64,000 nt of DNA from Cyanobacteria bacterium SZAS-4 (GCA_018266255.1 JAFEAT010000004.1:62001-126000), one strand, 5' to 3'; counted from the first letter of the stretch, positions 1 to 9,191 are shown. The notes: a model not told the origin generated them from the sequence alone. A program made the numbers and translations.

Positions 1-185
1 TTGGATTTCCAGATGCGATAGCTTAGAAGAAACGCATAGAAAGCCACTTCGAAGGCAACTGCACCGACCAGCGCTGCAGTTGGGCAAGCACAGGCGAAGA
101 CAATTAAATACCCAAGAAAGAGCAAATTGACTGCGTTCAAAACTACATTCATCAATTTACTGAGATCATATTTGAGTATCCGCAC
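1..185 (-). CDS. Truncated small membrane protein (C-terminus off window)
   Basis: An open frame runs from a GTG at the high-coordinate end to the window edge with no stop. The start has a GGAG five bases upstream, and an in-frame stop lies further upstream, so this is the true N-terminal region. The visible 61 residues begin with a short basic stretch (VRILKYDLSKLMN), followed by a long hydrophobic run that probably forms one or two membrane segments, and then SYRIWKS. I do not recognise the family. The frame could be fortuitous, but the hydrophobic pattern, ribosome-binding site and lack of stops support a real gene. Confidence 0.45.
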   Translation of the reverse strand, partial: MRILKYDLSKLMNVVLNAVNLLFLGYLIVFACACPTAALVGAVAFEVAFYAFLLSYRIWKS

Positions 186-359
186 TTCAACTCCATCGAT
201 CGATTAGCCGATTCGCTAATTCACAAGATCGATTATGGTGCCAGTAGACGCGAATACAAGTCATTCAAAGAAAGGTCAGTGGGAATTGCACGACCCTCTT
301 CAAAATAGTGATGGAAGCGCCGGAGCGCTTCCATCCTTCTCGACTATGCGAAAAACTGT

Positions 360-1244
360 CTACTTCTTTATGCTTTCAAGTGCAGCTCTGGCTTCAGAAG
401 CGATTTCTGGATCGCTTTTCACTGCTAGCTTCAGCGCTGGAACAGCAGATTTAGCATCGGGACCGATGTCACCAAGCCCTCTTGCGGCCGCAGAACGTAC
501 ACTTGAATTTTTATCGCTCAGTAATGCAATCAGCTTCGGAACGGCACCGACGGCTTCAGAACCGGCTCCGCCAATGGATCTTGCTGCTGCGATGCGAGCA
601 GAATCGATGTCGTCGCTGAGCAACAGAGTCAACGCCGGCACATCTTTGGCACTGCAGGGAATGCGCTCCAAACTATATGCAGCGGCTTCACGCATATCTT
701 TGTCGCCAGTTTTGATCGATTCGATTAGAACAGACACTGCTGATTTCGCATCTGCTCCAAAGCCACAAAGCGCACGGGCAGCAAGTTGTCGAACTACTGG
801 TTCAGAATCGTTTTGAACTGCGGTAATCAGAACTGGCACGGTTGTCTCAGGTTGCTTACCGATATCACCCAGAGCGGAAGCCGCATAGGTGCGTTCATAG
901 CCACCGTCTGGGCTTTGAAGAAAGGCTATTACGGCAGGAATCGCAGCAGCGGCATCAGGACCGATGTGACCGAGTGCGTTACACGCTTCGCCCTTAGCTC
1001 CGGCGAAAGTGTCGTTTTGCAAAAGTTGAATGAGGCTTGGCACGGCGTCTTTGGCAATCGGGCCCATTTCGCTCAAGTGGTAACCAGCGCTTTTGCGCTC
1101 CCACTGGTCACCGCTAGTCAAGCCTTTAATGGCAGCTTGAACGTCAGCGGGGCGAAAACTCTCGGCCTGGGCGGCACAATTGACACCAAAAGTCAGTAGC
1201 AGGGACAGCGAAAGGGCGACCTGCGCGCCTCTCATGAAGTTCAT
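360..1244 (-). CDS. Secreted HEAT-repeat protein
   Basis: The 294-residue product starts with a clear signal peptide: basic start, hydrophobic core SLSLLLTFGV, and a cleavage region near CAAQAES at about residue 28. The rest is a solenoid of about seven HEAT/PBS-type repeats of roughly 37 residues, with recurring phrases such as AVPSLIQLL, AVPKLIALL and SAAARGLGDIGPDA. Such repeats make protein-binding scaffolds and no catalytic motif is visible. The start has a GGAGGG about nine bases upstream. It lies upstream of no obvious operon partner. The partner is unknown and the location is predicted to be outside the cytoplasmic membrane. Confidence 0.85.
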   Translation of the reverse strand: MNFMRGAQVALSLSLLLTFGVNCAAQAESFRPADVQAAIKGLTSGDQWERKSAGYHLSEMGPIAKDAVPSLIQLLQNDTFAGAKGEACNALGHIGPDAAAAIPAVIAFLQSPDGGYERTYAASALGDIGKQPETTVPVLITAVQNDSEPVVRQLAARALCGFGADAKSAVSVLIESIKTGDKDMREAAAYSLERIPCSAKDVPALTLLLSDDIDSARIAAARSIGGAGSEAVGAVPKLIALLSDKNSSVRSAAARGLGDIGPDAKSAVPALKLAVKSDPEIASEARAALESIKK

Positions 1245-1372
1245 AACCTAAAACCCTCCGTTTTGTTGAACTCATGGTTAACGGGCGCCTATTCAAAAAT
1301 AGGATGAGCTACGTTAACAAGTGCCAAACGGATCGATTAATTGCAATTTGTGGGTTGCATCCTGTGCGATCT

Positions 1373-2068
1373 CTAACCGACAGACTTAGTTTTGCAAACA
1401 GCCATTTTGTGACGCACACGCTCAATGTTGCGCGATAAAGTTAGCACCATCGGTCCATTTCCGATTCGTTGTTTTTCAGCCAGAGTTGCTTGTTTAAAAT
1501 AGTCCATCGCTTCTGGGTAAGCTTCACGCTTTTCATACGCTTCGCCAATTAGAAGCAAAGTAATAGGAATGTCGCGAGATTTTGGATCTACTCTTTTTCG
1601 GATTGCCAGAAGACGCTTCAAATAAGGAATGGTGTCGTAACAGGCTCCACCAGCGCAAGTTACGCGCACGACATTATTCAACGGCTGGATCAGTTCAGCT
1701 GAATCTTTTCCGTACTTAGCTTCTTTGATTTTCAAAACGCGCATGAACGGCGGTCTTGCTTGATCGTATTTTTGTTGGCGAAGATACACTTGCGCTAAAT
1801 CTTCCGAGCTGATCATAATGCGCGGATCGTTTTCCTTCATGTGCTTAGTGTCGGACAAAGCTTTCTTCGCTAATTTCTCCGCTTTCGATAAATCGTTAGC
1901 GCGAAACGCCGCTTGTGCAGCAGCGCTATCTTTGCCCCAGGAAGAACTGCTGTCTGAAGTTCTACTTTTACTAGCCGAAGCACTATCATGATTTTTTCTG
2001 CTTGATGCATCCGCCGTCGTCTGAACTAAAGTCAGAGCAACCAGGATGAAAAAAGCTCGGTGCATCAT
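1373..2068 (-). CDS. Secreted TPR-repeat protein
   Basis: A 231-residue protein with an N-terminal signal peptide (hydrophobic AFFILVALTLV, cleavage near ADASS), a Ser/Lys-rich linker, and about four tetratricopeptide repeats from residue 50 on. The spacing resembles NPHP3/kinesin-light-chain type repeats (DLSKAEKLAKKAL, KYDQARPPFMRVLKIKEAKYG, AYPEAMDYFKQA). It overlaps the upstream glycosidase-family gene by four bases (ATGA), so the two are probably translationally coupled. TPRs mediate protein contacts, and the partner is not evident. Two Cys pairs (CAGGAC and a C-terminal Cys) could form disulfides outside the cytoplasm. Confidence 0.8.
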   Translation of the reverse strand: MMHRAFFILVALTLVQTTADASSRKNHDSASASKSRTSDSSSSWGKDSAAAQAAFRANDLSKAEKLAKKALSDTKHMKENDPRIMISSEDLAQVYLRQQKYDQARPPFMRVLKIKEAKYGKDSAELIQPLNNVVRVTCAGGACYDTIPYLKRLLAIRKRVDPKSRDIPITLLLIGEAYEKREAYPEAMDYFKQATLAEKQRIGNGPMVLTLSRNIERVRHKMAVCKTKSVG

Positions 2069-3846
2069 TTTTCTCTCTTCTCTTCCAGGTTCAATGCTGC
2101 TGGCGAGCGTATCAATGATTGACGCAAGTTGTCGGCAATTCCGCTGAATTGATTTACCGGCTCGAACTTTGTGTGCGCCAAGCCAACGTAACTGTCGGCC
2201 GCTCCATAATATACCAGATAGCCATTTTTGCCGTCAGGAACTACGCCTTGAGGGAAAACGACATTCGGCACTTGATGAACTGTAGTTGAGGAATTCTCGA
2301 TTTCCCACGGAGTTTCTGGCGAGAAAACAGGCTTGCTCGAACGATAAAGCAATTTCGTCGGATCGTTTTTATCAAAAACAGCCAAGCCAGTTTGATATTT
2401 GAACATGCCTCGATTGCCTTCGTAAGGCGAACCACCGCTGTAAATCAAATTTATGCCTTTGTCTGTGAGGATGGCGGCTGGTCCTGGCTCTACAACATTC
2501 GAGTCGAACTGACCTGGACGTCCTGGCAGAATCGGTTGATTCGTTGCGTCGGTCCACTTCATACCGTCAGGTGATGAAGCCAAGCCCAATTCGTCAATGC
2601 CATTCCGGCTGCCCATGTAGAACATCCAGTACTTTCCATCGATTTTTTCAGGCACCATTTGACCATTTACTTCGCGCGTCACAAGCGACCCAGATTTGGT
2701 CCACTGCGTGTTCCAGGTGCCCTCATTAGCGGGCATCATAATGCCTCGTTCGTGCCAATTTTTCAGGTCTGTCGATGTCCAGTCTGCAAGCTGCGCATCC
2801 TTTCCGTCGTACTTTGTTGCAGTGAGATCGTATTGCCTTGAATCGACAGGATCCACTGTCATACGGGGATCTTCAATGCCAAGCTTTTCGTTCTCTACTC
2901 TTGGTGCAAGCACCGGTTCATCACTGCGTTCGAGGATCGTTTTTCCATCCGGAGCAGTGCGAGCGTATCCAACAGTCGAGACACCTTTTAAATCCTGAGC
3001 GCGGTAGAGGATAGCAACATCGCCGTTGGGCAATCTTGTTGCAGTCGGATTGAACGCCCCAGCCGAATCGAATTTGTTGCCATCGCGTGGACCGAGTATC
3101 GGCTCATCAGATAGTCGTTTGAATGGCGTCAACATTTCAGTCACACCTTTGGGATAAGTCTCGACACCACGAGCTTCCCGTGATGCATTGACACCCTTTC
3201 CGATGGCATAGTCGACACCGGCAAAAGCGGCGCCAAAGAGTGCAAAAGTTCCTGCTTGTTGTGCAATCTCTTTTCCGGTCGCCCAACGGTCGTTAATCAA
3301 GCGTTCGTTCAGAAGGGCATTCGTTGCACCACCGACGGCACCACCAGCGGCATTGACTCCAACCCGCCGAAGCAACGCACCTTCGAATTCGGCTCCGCCC
3401 AGCGCACTTGTGGCAAGGCTCATAGAAGCAAATGTACCGGCTTGAACGCCCGCTTGCTTCAATCGCGAAGTGAGTAAATCTTGTCCGCTCTCAGTCGGCG
3501 TAAAGATACCGCCATAGACTGCACCAGTTACACCCATTGTAGTGGCGCGAGACAACGCACTGGTTTCGCTCACGCCCATGGACGACAACAATGGCTTAGT
3601 GGCACCCTTGGTGGCAATGGAAAGAGCGGCGAAGTCTACGACGAATCCGGCCAGTGCCCCAGCCTTTGCACCTATTGAATCTTTATTGTCAGCGCCCTGC
3701 ATCTCTATCGTTGGAAGGTGCGCCCCTGCCTTATCCGCGATTTGTGCCACCGCATTATATGGATTGACTAGCGCGCTGTGCACTAATTCTTTGCCGAAGT
3801 CGGTCGCGTTTTCCGTAATCGCACCAATACCGAATCGCTCTGACAT
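2065..3846 (-). CDS. GH130-type glycoside phosphorylase fused to Gly/Ala-rich N-terminal module
   Basis: A 593-residue two-part protein. Residues about 240-585 look like a GH130 five-bladed propeller: an FNPTATRLPNGDVAILYRAQD strand near 265-285, GIEDPRMT at 323-330 (its Asp is the proposed general acid in GH130), GKYWMFYMGS, VEPGPAAILT, and a C-terminal NVVFPQG followed by YYGAAD. GH130 enzymes phosphorolyse or hydrolyse beta-mannosides, and the exact substrate cannot be read here. Residues 1-235 are Gly/Ala-rich, hydrophobic or amphipathic, and match by eye the N-terminus of the 1287-residue HD protein at 9192-13055 (YGGIFTP versus YGAILTP, then LL..R....TF). No signal peptide is apparent. 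The TPR gene downstream overlaps by four bases. Confidence 0.8.
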   Translation of the reverse strand: MSERFGIGAITENATDFGKELVHSALVNPYNAVAQIADKAGAHLPTIEMQGADNKDSIGAKAGALAGFVVDFAALSIATKGATKPLLSSMGVSETSALSRATTMGVTGAVYGGIFTPTESGQDLLTSRLKQAGVQAGTFASMSLATSALGGAEFEGALLRRVGVNAAGGAVGGATNALLNERLINDRWATGKEIAQQAGTFALFGAAFAGVDYAIGKGVNASREARGVETYPKGVTEMLTPFKRLSDEPILGPRDGNKFDSAGAFNPTATRLPNGDVAILYRAQDLKGVSTVGYARTAPDGKTILERSDEPVLAPRVENEKLGIEDPRMTVDPVDSRQYDLTATKYDGKDAQLADWTSTDLKNWHERGIMMPANEGTWNTQWTKSGSLVTREVNGQMVPEKIDGKYWMFYMGSRNGIDELGLASSPDGMKWTDATNQPILPGRPGQFDSNVVEPGPAAILTDKGINLIYSGGSPYEGNRGMFKYQTGLAVFDKNDPTKLLYRSSKPVFSPETPWEIENSSTTVHQVPNVVFPQGVVPDGKNGYLVYYGAADSYVGLAHTKFEPVNQFSGIADNLRQSLIRSPAALNLEEKREK

Positions 3847-4068
3847 GCCGCGCCTCAGAAAAGAAAGTGTGGATAGAAGGAGTGATTACACCTTAGATGG
3901 ACGGCAAGAGGTTGGTAATGGGGAAATCACCATTGGGTAAAGTCCTCATCCCTGTTGAGCTTCGAGATTTCAGCGCCTGTGCGCTTGTCGACTGAAAAGT
4001 TCATTGAAAATTCGATCTAGTCTTACATTGATGACACAGCCATGCCACAGATCTAATCTTCGATCGGT

Positions 4069-4587
4069 TCAAGCACTCAATGGCATCGACGGATCTATCA
4101 AAGCAATACTGAAGCCCCAGAGCTCATGCCCTTTTCCATCGAATTGACACTCAATCAGGTGAGGACCGTTCTTATAAGTGACGCGCATGTATGATTTCAA
4201 TTTTCTGGAGGAGATAGGCAACAACGCCATCTTTTTTTGAACCGCGCGCTTGCCGTCCTGGTGAACGATTCCGGCTGGACCGGGTTCCAAAAATGGGCTC
4301 ATGGATCGAATTTTCGAAGTCGAATGATATTCAAAACCGATCATGCAAAACAAGTTGCCCTGCAGACTATAAGATGCACCGAAACCAAATTCTTTGAACT
4401 CGAACATTCGCAAAGTCTTTTCTTCATTGATCGGCACGTCGAACATAGCCGAAGGCGGACCGACCTCCTGCAACAACCTGCGGTACTCAGGTGAATCGAT
4501 ATTTCTTCCTAGCAGATTCAAAATTAAATCGAACACGAAGACACCATATTGTTTGCCAAAAATGCTCTGTGTTGACAATTCCATCAT
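4069..4587 (-). CDS. Hypothetical protein, 172 residues
   Basis: I do not recognise this protein. It is soluble-looking, mixed alpha/beta by eye, with no signal peptide or membrane segment, and contains FEFKEFGFGASYSLQGNLF and a C-terminal ECQFDGKGHELWGFSIAL strand pattern. It starts 47 bases downstream of the histidine kinase stop and in the same direction, so it may be the last gene of the TPR-kinase operon. Two Met codons stand at the start, and neither has a good ribosome-binding site. Codon use and length favour a real gene over the opposite-strand frames. Confidence 0.6.
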   Translation of the reverse strand: MMELSTQSIFGKQYGVFVFDLILNLLGRNIDSPEYRRLLQEVGPPSAMFDVPINEEKTLRMFEFKEFGFGASYSLQGNLFCMIGFEYHSTSKIRSMSPFLEPGPAGIVHQDGKRAVQKKMALLPISSRKLKSYMRVTYKNGPHLIECQFDGKGHELWGFSIALIDPSMPLSA

Positions 4588-4634
4588 AGCAACTGTGATC
4601 GAATCTCGATGGAAAGTTGAGCTGGTGAATTGAT

Positions 4635-6440
4635 TTAGTTAACAGCGTTGGCGGGAAGGTTTATCCAAAACGTACTTCCCTCACCTTCTATCGAATCGAC
4701 ACCGATTTCTCCGTCATGAGCTTCAGCGATTGCTTTGCAGACAGCCAGACCGAGACCAGTGCCACCACGAAAGCGTGAATCAGCCAATTCGACTTGTTGA
4801 AATCGATCGAATATTTTGTCTTTGAACTCAGCGGGAATTCCGCGTCCTTTGTCAGTGACGCTGATCTTTGTCATCGTAGAATTCTGGCTAGCTGAGACAG
4901 TAATTTCGGCTCCAGCGGGAGAGAATTTGATTGCATTGCTCAAAAAATTGATCAATATTTGAACAATCAAATCCTCATCAGCATTGGCAACAATTTCTTG
5001 TCCGCCACCAGGTTTTATTTGTACTTTTTTGTGTTCAGCCAGAGCGGCGACCGAGTTTATGGAACGCTCTACGATACGCTCGATCAAAACAGGAGCGATC
5101 AAGACATCCATCTTGCCAGATTCCATTTTTTCGACATCGAGCAAGCTATTCACCATCTGCACTAAACGCGAAATTTCCGTATTAGATAAACGAGCCTTTT
5201 TCATAACGGCATCGTGATCGTTAGCGAAAACACCCTCAGATAGAACTTCCAGGAAACACTGCACCGACGTTAGTGGCGCGCGCAAATCATGGCTGACCAT
5301 CGCCACGAATTCTCTCTTCAGCTGCTCAATTCTTTTACTCTCAGTCGAATCGTGCACGACACAAAATGTTGTTTTGTCAGGGCGTGACCATGAACCAGAC
5401 CAGCTCGCGTGCCGGACTGTGCCATCTTTGTGTTTGATGCGCGTCTCTAGAGAAAGTGTCTCGCCGGTCTCCATGCAGTGCTTGAACGCAAGCAAAGCAG
5501 CTTCGATTCCGTCATCAGTGATTACATCTACAAGCCGCTTGCCAAGCAACTCTTCGGAAGTATAACCCCACGCCTCTAGACTGGCGGGACTGACACGAGT
5601 GAATTTGCAATCACTGTTGACCGAACAAATCACATCAACTGCGTTGTCGACGATCGCTCTTTCTTTTCGTGTTGCTTCATCGAGGCTTGTCGCCATACGA
5701 TGGAACGCTCGGTCTAAATCAGCGATTTCATCACTGCCGCTGACCGGGTTCTGTAAGTTTTGACCTGACGCCAACAAAAGTGAGTTCTCACGAATAGTAA
5801 GAACTCGAGAGACAATTTCTTTGAAGATGAGAAAGGCAAGTCCCACAGTCATGAGGACATTGAAAACAACTCCACCAACGAGAAACAGTTTGAATTGACG
5901 CGACGAATTTTGCAAAACCAAATCAGACGTAAGAATCGAAGTATCGAGTCGGTCGGTGGCAATCTCAAGCTCATTCGGCAGTCTCAGTATTGCCGCATAC
6001 AATTCATCAGATCTCAAATGCAGAGCACTTTCAGGGCTTTGCCTGGCAATTTTCACTCCCTGCTCCAAAAGTCCCACTCCATGCTCAGACTGAGACCTGA
6101 GATCTTGCAAGACTCCTTGTTGCAACTCGGATGTGCCACTGAATTCAGCGAAGGTTTTTTGTTTATTCTTTAGAGATTCTACAGTGGCAACATATTGATT
6201 GAGAAATTTTTCGTTTCCGGTCAGGCTGTATGAACCCAGTTGTCTTGCGCCTTCGCGAAACAGCTTTTCAACTTCAGAGGCACGTTTCATGATTTGCTTG
6301 GAAGTAATTTGCACTTTCGCTTCGTTTTCAGCGTTATTAACCATGACGGTGAGAACAAATAGAAAGATCAACTCAAAAATCAAAGGCACCAGGACTAGTA
6401 TCAGTCCCTTGTGTGCCAATTTCAAATTGAGACTCTTCAC
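4635..6440 (-). CDS. Membrane sensor histidine kinase (CHASE3-like, HAMP, PAS)
   Basis: A 601-residue sensor kinase. A transmembrane segment lies at about 12-34, followed by a helical extracytoplasmic domain of CHASE3 type (about 35-183), a second transmembrane segment (about 184-206), HAMP, a PAS domain (about 260-375, with TRVSPASLEAWGYTSEELLGK), HisKA with phospho-acceptor His at about 384 (VSHDLRAPLTS), and an HATPase_c domain with the N box (NFLSNAIKFSP), DKGRGIP and GTGLGLAVCK. It autophosphorylates and would pass phosphate to a response regulator, most likely the OmpR-type regulator transcribed divergently at 8299. It begins seven bases after the stop of a secreted TPR protein, so that protein may be a partner or accessory sensor. 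Confidence 0.92.
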   Translation of the reverse strand: MKSLNLKLAHKGLILVLVPLIFELIFLFVLTVMVNNAENEAKVQITSKQIMKRASEVEKLFREGARQLGSYSLTGNEKFLNQYVATVESLKNKQKTFAEFSGTSELQQGVLQDLRSQSEHGVGLLEQGVKIARQSPESALHLRSDELYAAILRLPNELEIATDRLDTSILTSDLVLQNSSRQFKLFLVGGVVFNVLMTVGLAFLIFKEIVSRVLTIRENSLLLASGQNLQNPVSGSDEIADLDRAFHRMATSLDEATRKERAIVDNAVDVICSVNSDCKFTRVSPASLEAWGYTSEELLGKRLVDVITDDGIEAALLAFKHCMETGETLSLETRIKHKDGTVRHASWSGSWSRPDKTTFCVVHDSTESKRIEQLKREFVAMVSHDLRAPLTSVQCFLEVLSEGVFANDHDAVMKKARLSNTEISRLVQMVNSLLDVEKMESGKMDVLIAPVLIERIVERSINSVAALAEHKKVQIKPGGGQEIVANADEDLIVQILINFLSNAIKFSPAGAEITVSASQNSTMTKISVTDKGRGIPAEFKDKIFDRFQQVELADSRFRGGTGLGLAVCKAIAEAHDGEIGVDSIEGEGSTFWINLPANAVN

Positions 6441-6447
6441 TCCGACC

Positions 6448-8199
6448 TCACGGCTTGTTCGACTCTCGATGCTTAGTTCGCTTCACGTCCATCTCTTTGA
6501 CGTTTTCAGGCATGTTCAATAGTACATCAACTTCGTTCGGACTGAAATTAAGCCCCTGAGTGTAAGCATCTCTCGCGGCGGCAGTGTCTCCAAGCAATTC
6601 GAATGAATATGCAACAGTCATCATGTCGCCCGGTGTTTCCACCTTCGCCTGCCTGGCTCTTTGAAACAACGCGTAGGCGCCTTTCGTATCGCCTTTCTTT
6701 TTCAAAATCGTTCCCAGTTTTACCAGTGCTGAGATGTAATTCGGCCTCAGTTCGATTGCTTTTCGCAACACACTTTCAGCTTCTACTCTGGTGCTCTCGG
6801 TATCGAGGATGCTTCCAAGGTTGTTCCAATACGAGGCGTTTTTCGGCGCCAATCGAATCGCATTTCTAAATGCTCGCTCCGCTTCGACTTTTTTTCCATC
6901 AGCTCTGAGGCAAAGTCCCCAGCCATTTTCAGCTTCGGCAGAATTCTTATCTAATTCCATTGCTTTTTTGAAAGTAGCAGCGGCAAGGTCAGGCTCTTGT
7001 CGATCAAGTTGTATGTAGCCGAGATCGCAGAGATTATCCACGTTGGTTGGTGCGAGCGCCACAGCCTTTTTGTAAGCTTCTTCTGCCTTCGTTCTCTCGC
7101 CACGAGATTTTAAAACGTATCCATAACGGCTCCACAACATTTGAGAATCTGCCTTTTTAGCTGCAGTTTCAAACACAACCTCTGCAGAGTTTTTGTCACC
7201 AAATTCGTAAAGCGCACTGCCCAACTGAGCCCACAACATCGCTTTACCAGGGCTGAGCGACAACGCCTGTCGCATCGCTTTGATCGCTCCATTCTTATTT
7301 CCATTCATCTTCAAAATTTGCCCGAGTTGCGACCAACCTGGTGCCCAACGCGGAGACAAATCGATAGCCTTTCTAAACAAGCGCTGTGCGCCAGCTTTAT
7401 CGCCACGAATCAATTTCAAACTTCCAGAATTCAACAAAGCTTCTTTGTAATCAGGACGAATTTTGAGCGCCTGGTCAATTGCTTTTTCTGCAGCGTCGTA
7501 GTTATGAGTGGCAAGGTAGGTGCTGCCTAAACAGTAGTAGGGGTCAGCGACTTTAGGAGCGAGTTCAATTGCCTTTTTATACGCGGCAATTGCTTCTTTG
7601 TATTTGTGTTGTTCACTGTAAACCCAGCCGAGATTTTGCCATGGTGAATGACTTTTAGGATCTAATCTGATTGCTTTTTCCAAAATCGGAATGGCCGGAT
7701 TTTTGTCGGGTGCTTGAGCCAGAACATAGCCAAGATAGTTACAGTACACAGCATTGTTTGGTTCGAGCTGAACTGCTTTACGGATAGCAGGCTCTGCTAA
7801 TTCATTGTTGCGATGTATCCTGGTGCGAGCCAGCAAGTACCAGCCATCGGCATCATCAGGCTTTATCTTCAGCGCCTCAATCATTGCTGCCGCTGCACCT
7901 TTCGTGTCCTCCATTTCCATCAAAACAAGCGCGCGCAGATGCCACTGTTCGTAGGTGGAGGTTTTGAGTGTCAAAAGCTCTTTGAACAACGCCGTAGATT
8001 TTTGCTTATTTCCATTCTTCGCCAATTCGCAAGCGCGCTGAAACTTTTGAGCAGGAGATTCGGCAACCGCGTGGGTCCCGCTTGAAACATCGGTCGCACC
8101 ACCGCTGTTTGCAGCAAGAATTCGCGGTGAACCAGACAAGCCGATTACAATAATTGCTGCTGCAAAATTAAACGAAAGTGCTGATCGACTGGTCGTCAA
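6448..8199 (-). CDS. Secreted TPR-repeat protein of a two-component operon
   Basis: A 583-residue protein with an N-terminal signal peptide (hydrophobic AAAIIVIGLSG, cleavage near ILAANS) followed by about 14 canonical 34-residue TPRs (for example AIAAYKKAIELAPKVADPYY and AVALAPTNVDNLCDLGYIQ). It is the first gene of a tight operon, with only seven bases separating its stop from the start of the sensor kinase. Long TPR solenoids organise protein complexes. The coupling suggests a role at the cell surface together with the kinase, for example presenting a signal to its sensor domain, which is inference. Confidence 0.85.
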   Translation of the reverse strand: MTTSRSALSFNFAAAIIVIGLSGSPRILAANSGGATDVSSGTHAVAESPAQKFQRACELAKNGNKQKSTALFKELLTLKTSTYEQWHLRALVLMEMEDTKGAAAAMIEALKIKPDDADGWYLLARTRIHRNNELAEPAIRKAVQLEPNNAVYCNYLGYVLAQAPDKNPAIPILEKAIRLDPKSHSPWQNLGWVYSEQHKYKEAIAAYKKAIELAPKVADPYYCLGSTYLATHNYDAAEKAIDQALKIRPDYKEALLNSGSLKLIRGDKAGAQRLFRKAIDLSPRWAPGWSQLGQILKMNGNKNGAIKAMRQALSLSPGKAMLWAQLGSALYEFGDKNSAEVVFETAAKKADSQMLWSRYGYVLKSRGERTKAEEAYKKAVALAPTNVDNLCDLGYIQLDRQEPDLAAATFKKAMELDKNSAEAENGWGLCLRADGKKVEAERAFRNAIRLAPKNASYWNNLGSILDTESTRVEAESVLRKAIELRPNYISALVKLGTILKKKGDTKGAYALFQRARQAKVETPGDMMTVAYSFELLGDTAAARDAYTQGLNFSPNEVDVLLNMPENVKEMDVKRTKHRESNKP

Positions 8200-8298
8200 A
8201 GTATTTCCTTATTACGAACGAGACTACGAACGAGGTAAAATGACGGAGTTCCTGAGCTATCGATTTATACACATACCCAGTTAACAAGTACACGTTAA

Positions 8299-8979
8299 AT
8301 GACAAAACTTCTTCTTGTTGATGATGACACCAGCTTAGCTGATACCGTCTCAAGATATCTCACACAAACGGATCACTATGTCGTCGAGTGCGCACACACA
8401 GGCGAAGACGCGCTGGCTTTGATGCTCACCTACGACTATGACGTAATTGTTTTAGATTGGGGGCTGCCAGAGATGAGCGGGCTCGATGTTCTGAATCAGT
8501 ATCGAGACAGAGCCGGAAAAGCACGAATTTTGATGTTAACCGCCAAGTCAGAGTTGAGCAACAAAGAGAAAGGGTTCAATGCTGGTGCCGATGACTATTT
8601 GACCAAACCGTTTACGGTCAAAGAGTTAGCACTGCGTATCAAGGCTTTGCTGCGTCGACCGACTGAAATCGTGTCGGATCAGCTAGCCATTGCTGACATT
8701 GTGCTCAATTCAAAAACTTTTCAAGTGACGAAAAGTGGTGTTACGGTTGAATTGACGCGCAAAGAATTTGCGCTGCTTGAACTGTTTATGCGCTATCCAA
8801 ATCAAGTGTTCAGCCAGGATGCAATCTTAGATCGACTGTGGAAGTCAGAAGCAGATACGTCCGCCGATGCGATCAAGGTTTGGATCAAACGGCTAAGAAC
8901 TAAAATTGATAACGACGATACGAAGTTGATCAAAAATGTTCATGGTGTGGGTTACAAACTGGAACCACCTGGCCGATAG
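8299..8979 (+). CDS. OmpR/PhoB-family response regulator
   Basis: The 226-residue protein has an N-terminal receiver domain with acidic pocket DDD at 8-10, phospho-acceptor Asp53 in VLDWGLPEMSG, Thr81, and Lys103 in LTKPF. A C-terminal winged-helix DNA-binding domain follows (about 130-222; LTRKEFALLELF, VWIKRLRTKI, VHGVGYKL). It is transcribed away from the TPR/histidine-kinase operon, with about 100 bases between the start codons. That spacing suggests the two form one signalling pair and that the regulator may control the shared intergenic region. No strong Shine-Dalgarno is seen before the ATG. Confidence 0.93.
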   Translation: MTKLLLVDDDTSLADTVSRYLTQTDHYVVECAHTGEDALALMLTYDYDVIVLDWGLPEMSGLDVLNQYRDRAGKARILMLTAKSELSNKEKGFNAGADDYLTKPFTVKELALRIKALLRRPTEIVSDQLAIADIVLNSKTFQVTKSGVTVELTRKEFALLELFMRYPNQVFSQDAILDRLWKSEADTSADAIKVWIKRLRTKIDNDDTKLIKNVHGVGYKLEPPGR

Positions 8980-9040
8980 CACCGAATACGATACCATTGA
9001 CAAAACTCTGTGGATCAGTTCGCAGGGCGACTTACATGAA

Positions 9041-9182
9041 TGACCAGAGGGAGCACTCTCGCTGGCGCAGCCCCAGTCCGGTGACCCAAACTTGTCAAGC
9101 GCCCGGAGCCCCAACGGGGGCAGGGGCGTTAGGAACTGAGACGACAGGGTAAGAAGTAGTAGATCCTACGGCAACCTGGTCA
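9041..9182 (+). ncRNA. Structured leader RNA candidate upstream of the HD-domain gene
   Basis: A G+C-rich stretch between the response regulator and the next gene can fold into a closed multibranch structure. TGACCAG at 9041-9047 pairs perfectly with CTGGTCA at 9176-9182. Inside are a GCCCC/GGGGC hairpin (9108-9112 with 9117-9121) nested in a seven-pair helix (9098-9104 with 9124-9130), and a GTAG/CTAC hairpin (9159-9162 with 9166-9169). An alternative pairing TCCGG/CCGGA (9077-9081 with 9103-9107), with inner TGAC/GTCA, competes with the seven-pair helix. The closing helix ends nine bases before the ATG, where no Shine-Dalgarno is visible. I could not match it to a known riboswitch class. 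Confidence 0.45.
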
Positions 9183-9191
9183 CGCATTTCC

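Noticed and set aside
235..1199. Plus-strand open frames opposite the HEAT-repeat gene
   Set aside because: They are shadows in the complementary strand of a well-supported gene with signal peptide, repeats and ribosome site.
9041..9182. Known riboswitch classes (SAM, cobalamin, c-di-GMP, c-di-AMP, ZTP, FMN, TPP)
   Set aside because: The GGCAACC segment recalls SAM-I, but the other conserved cores of each class are absent.
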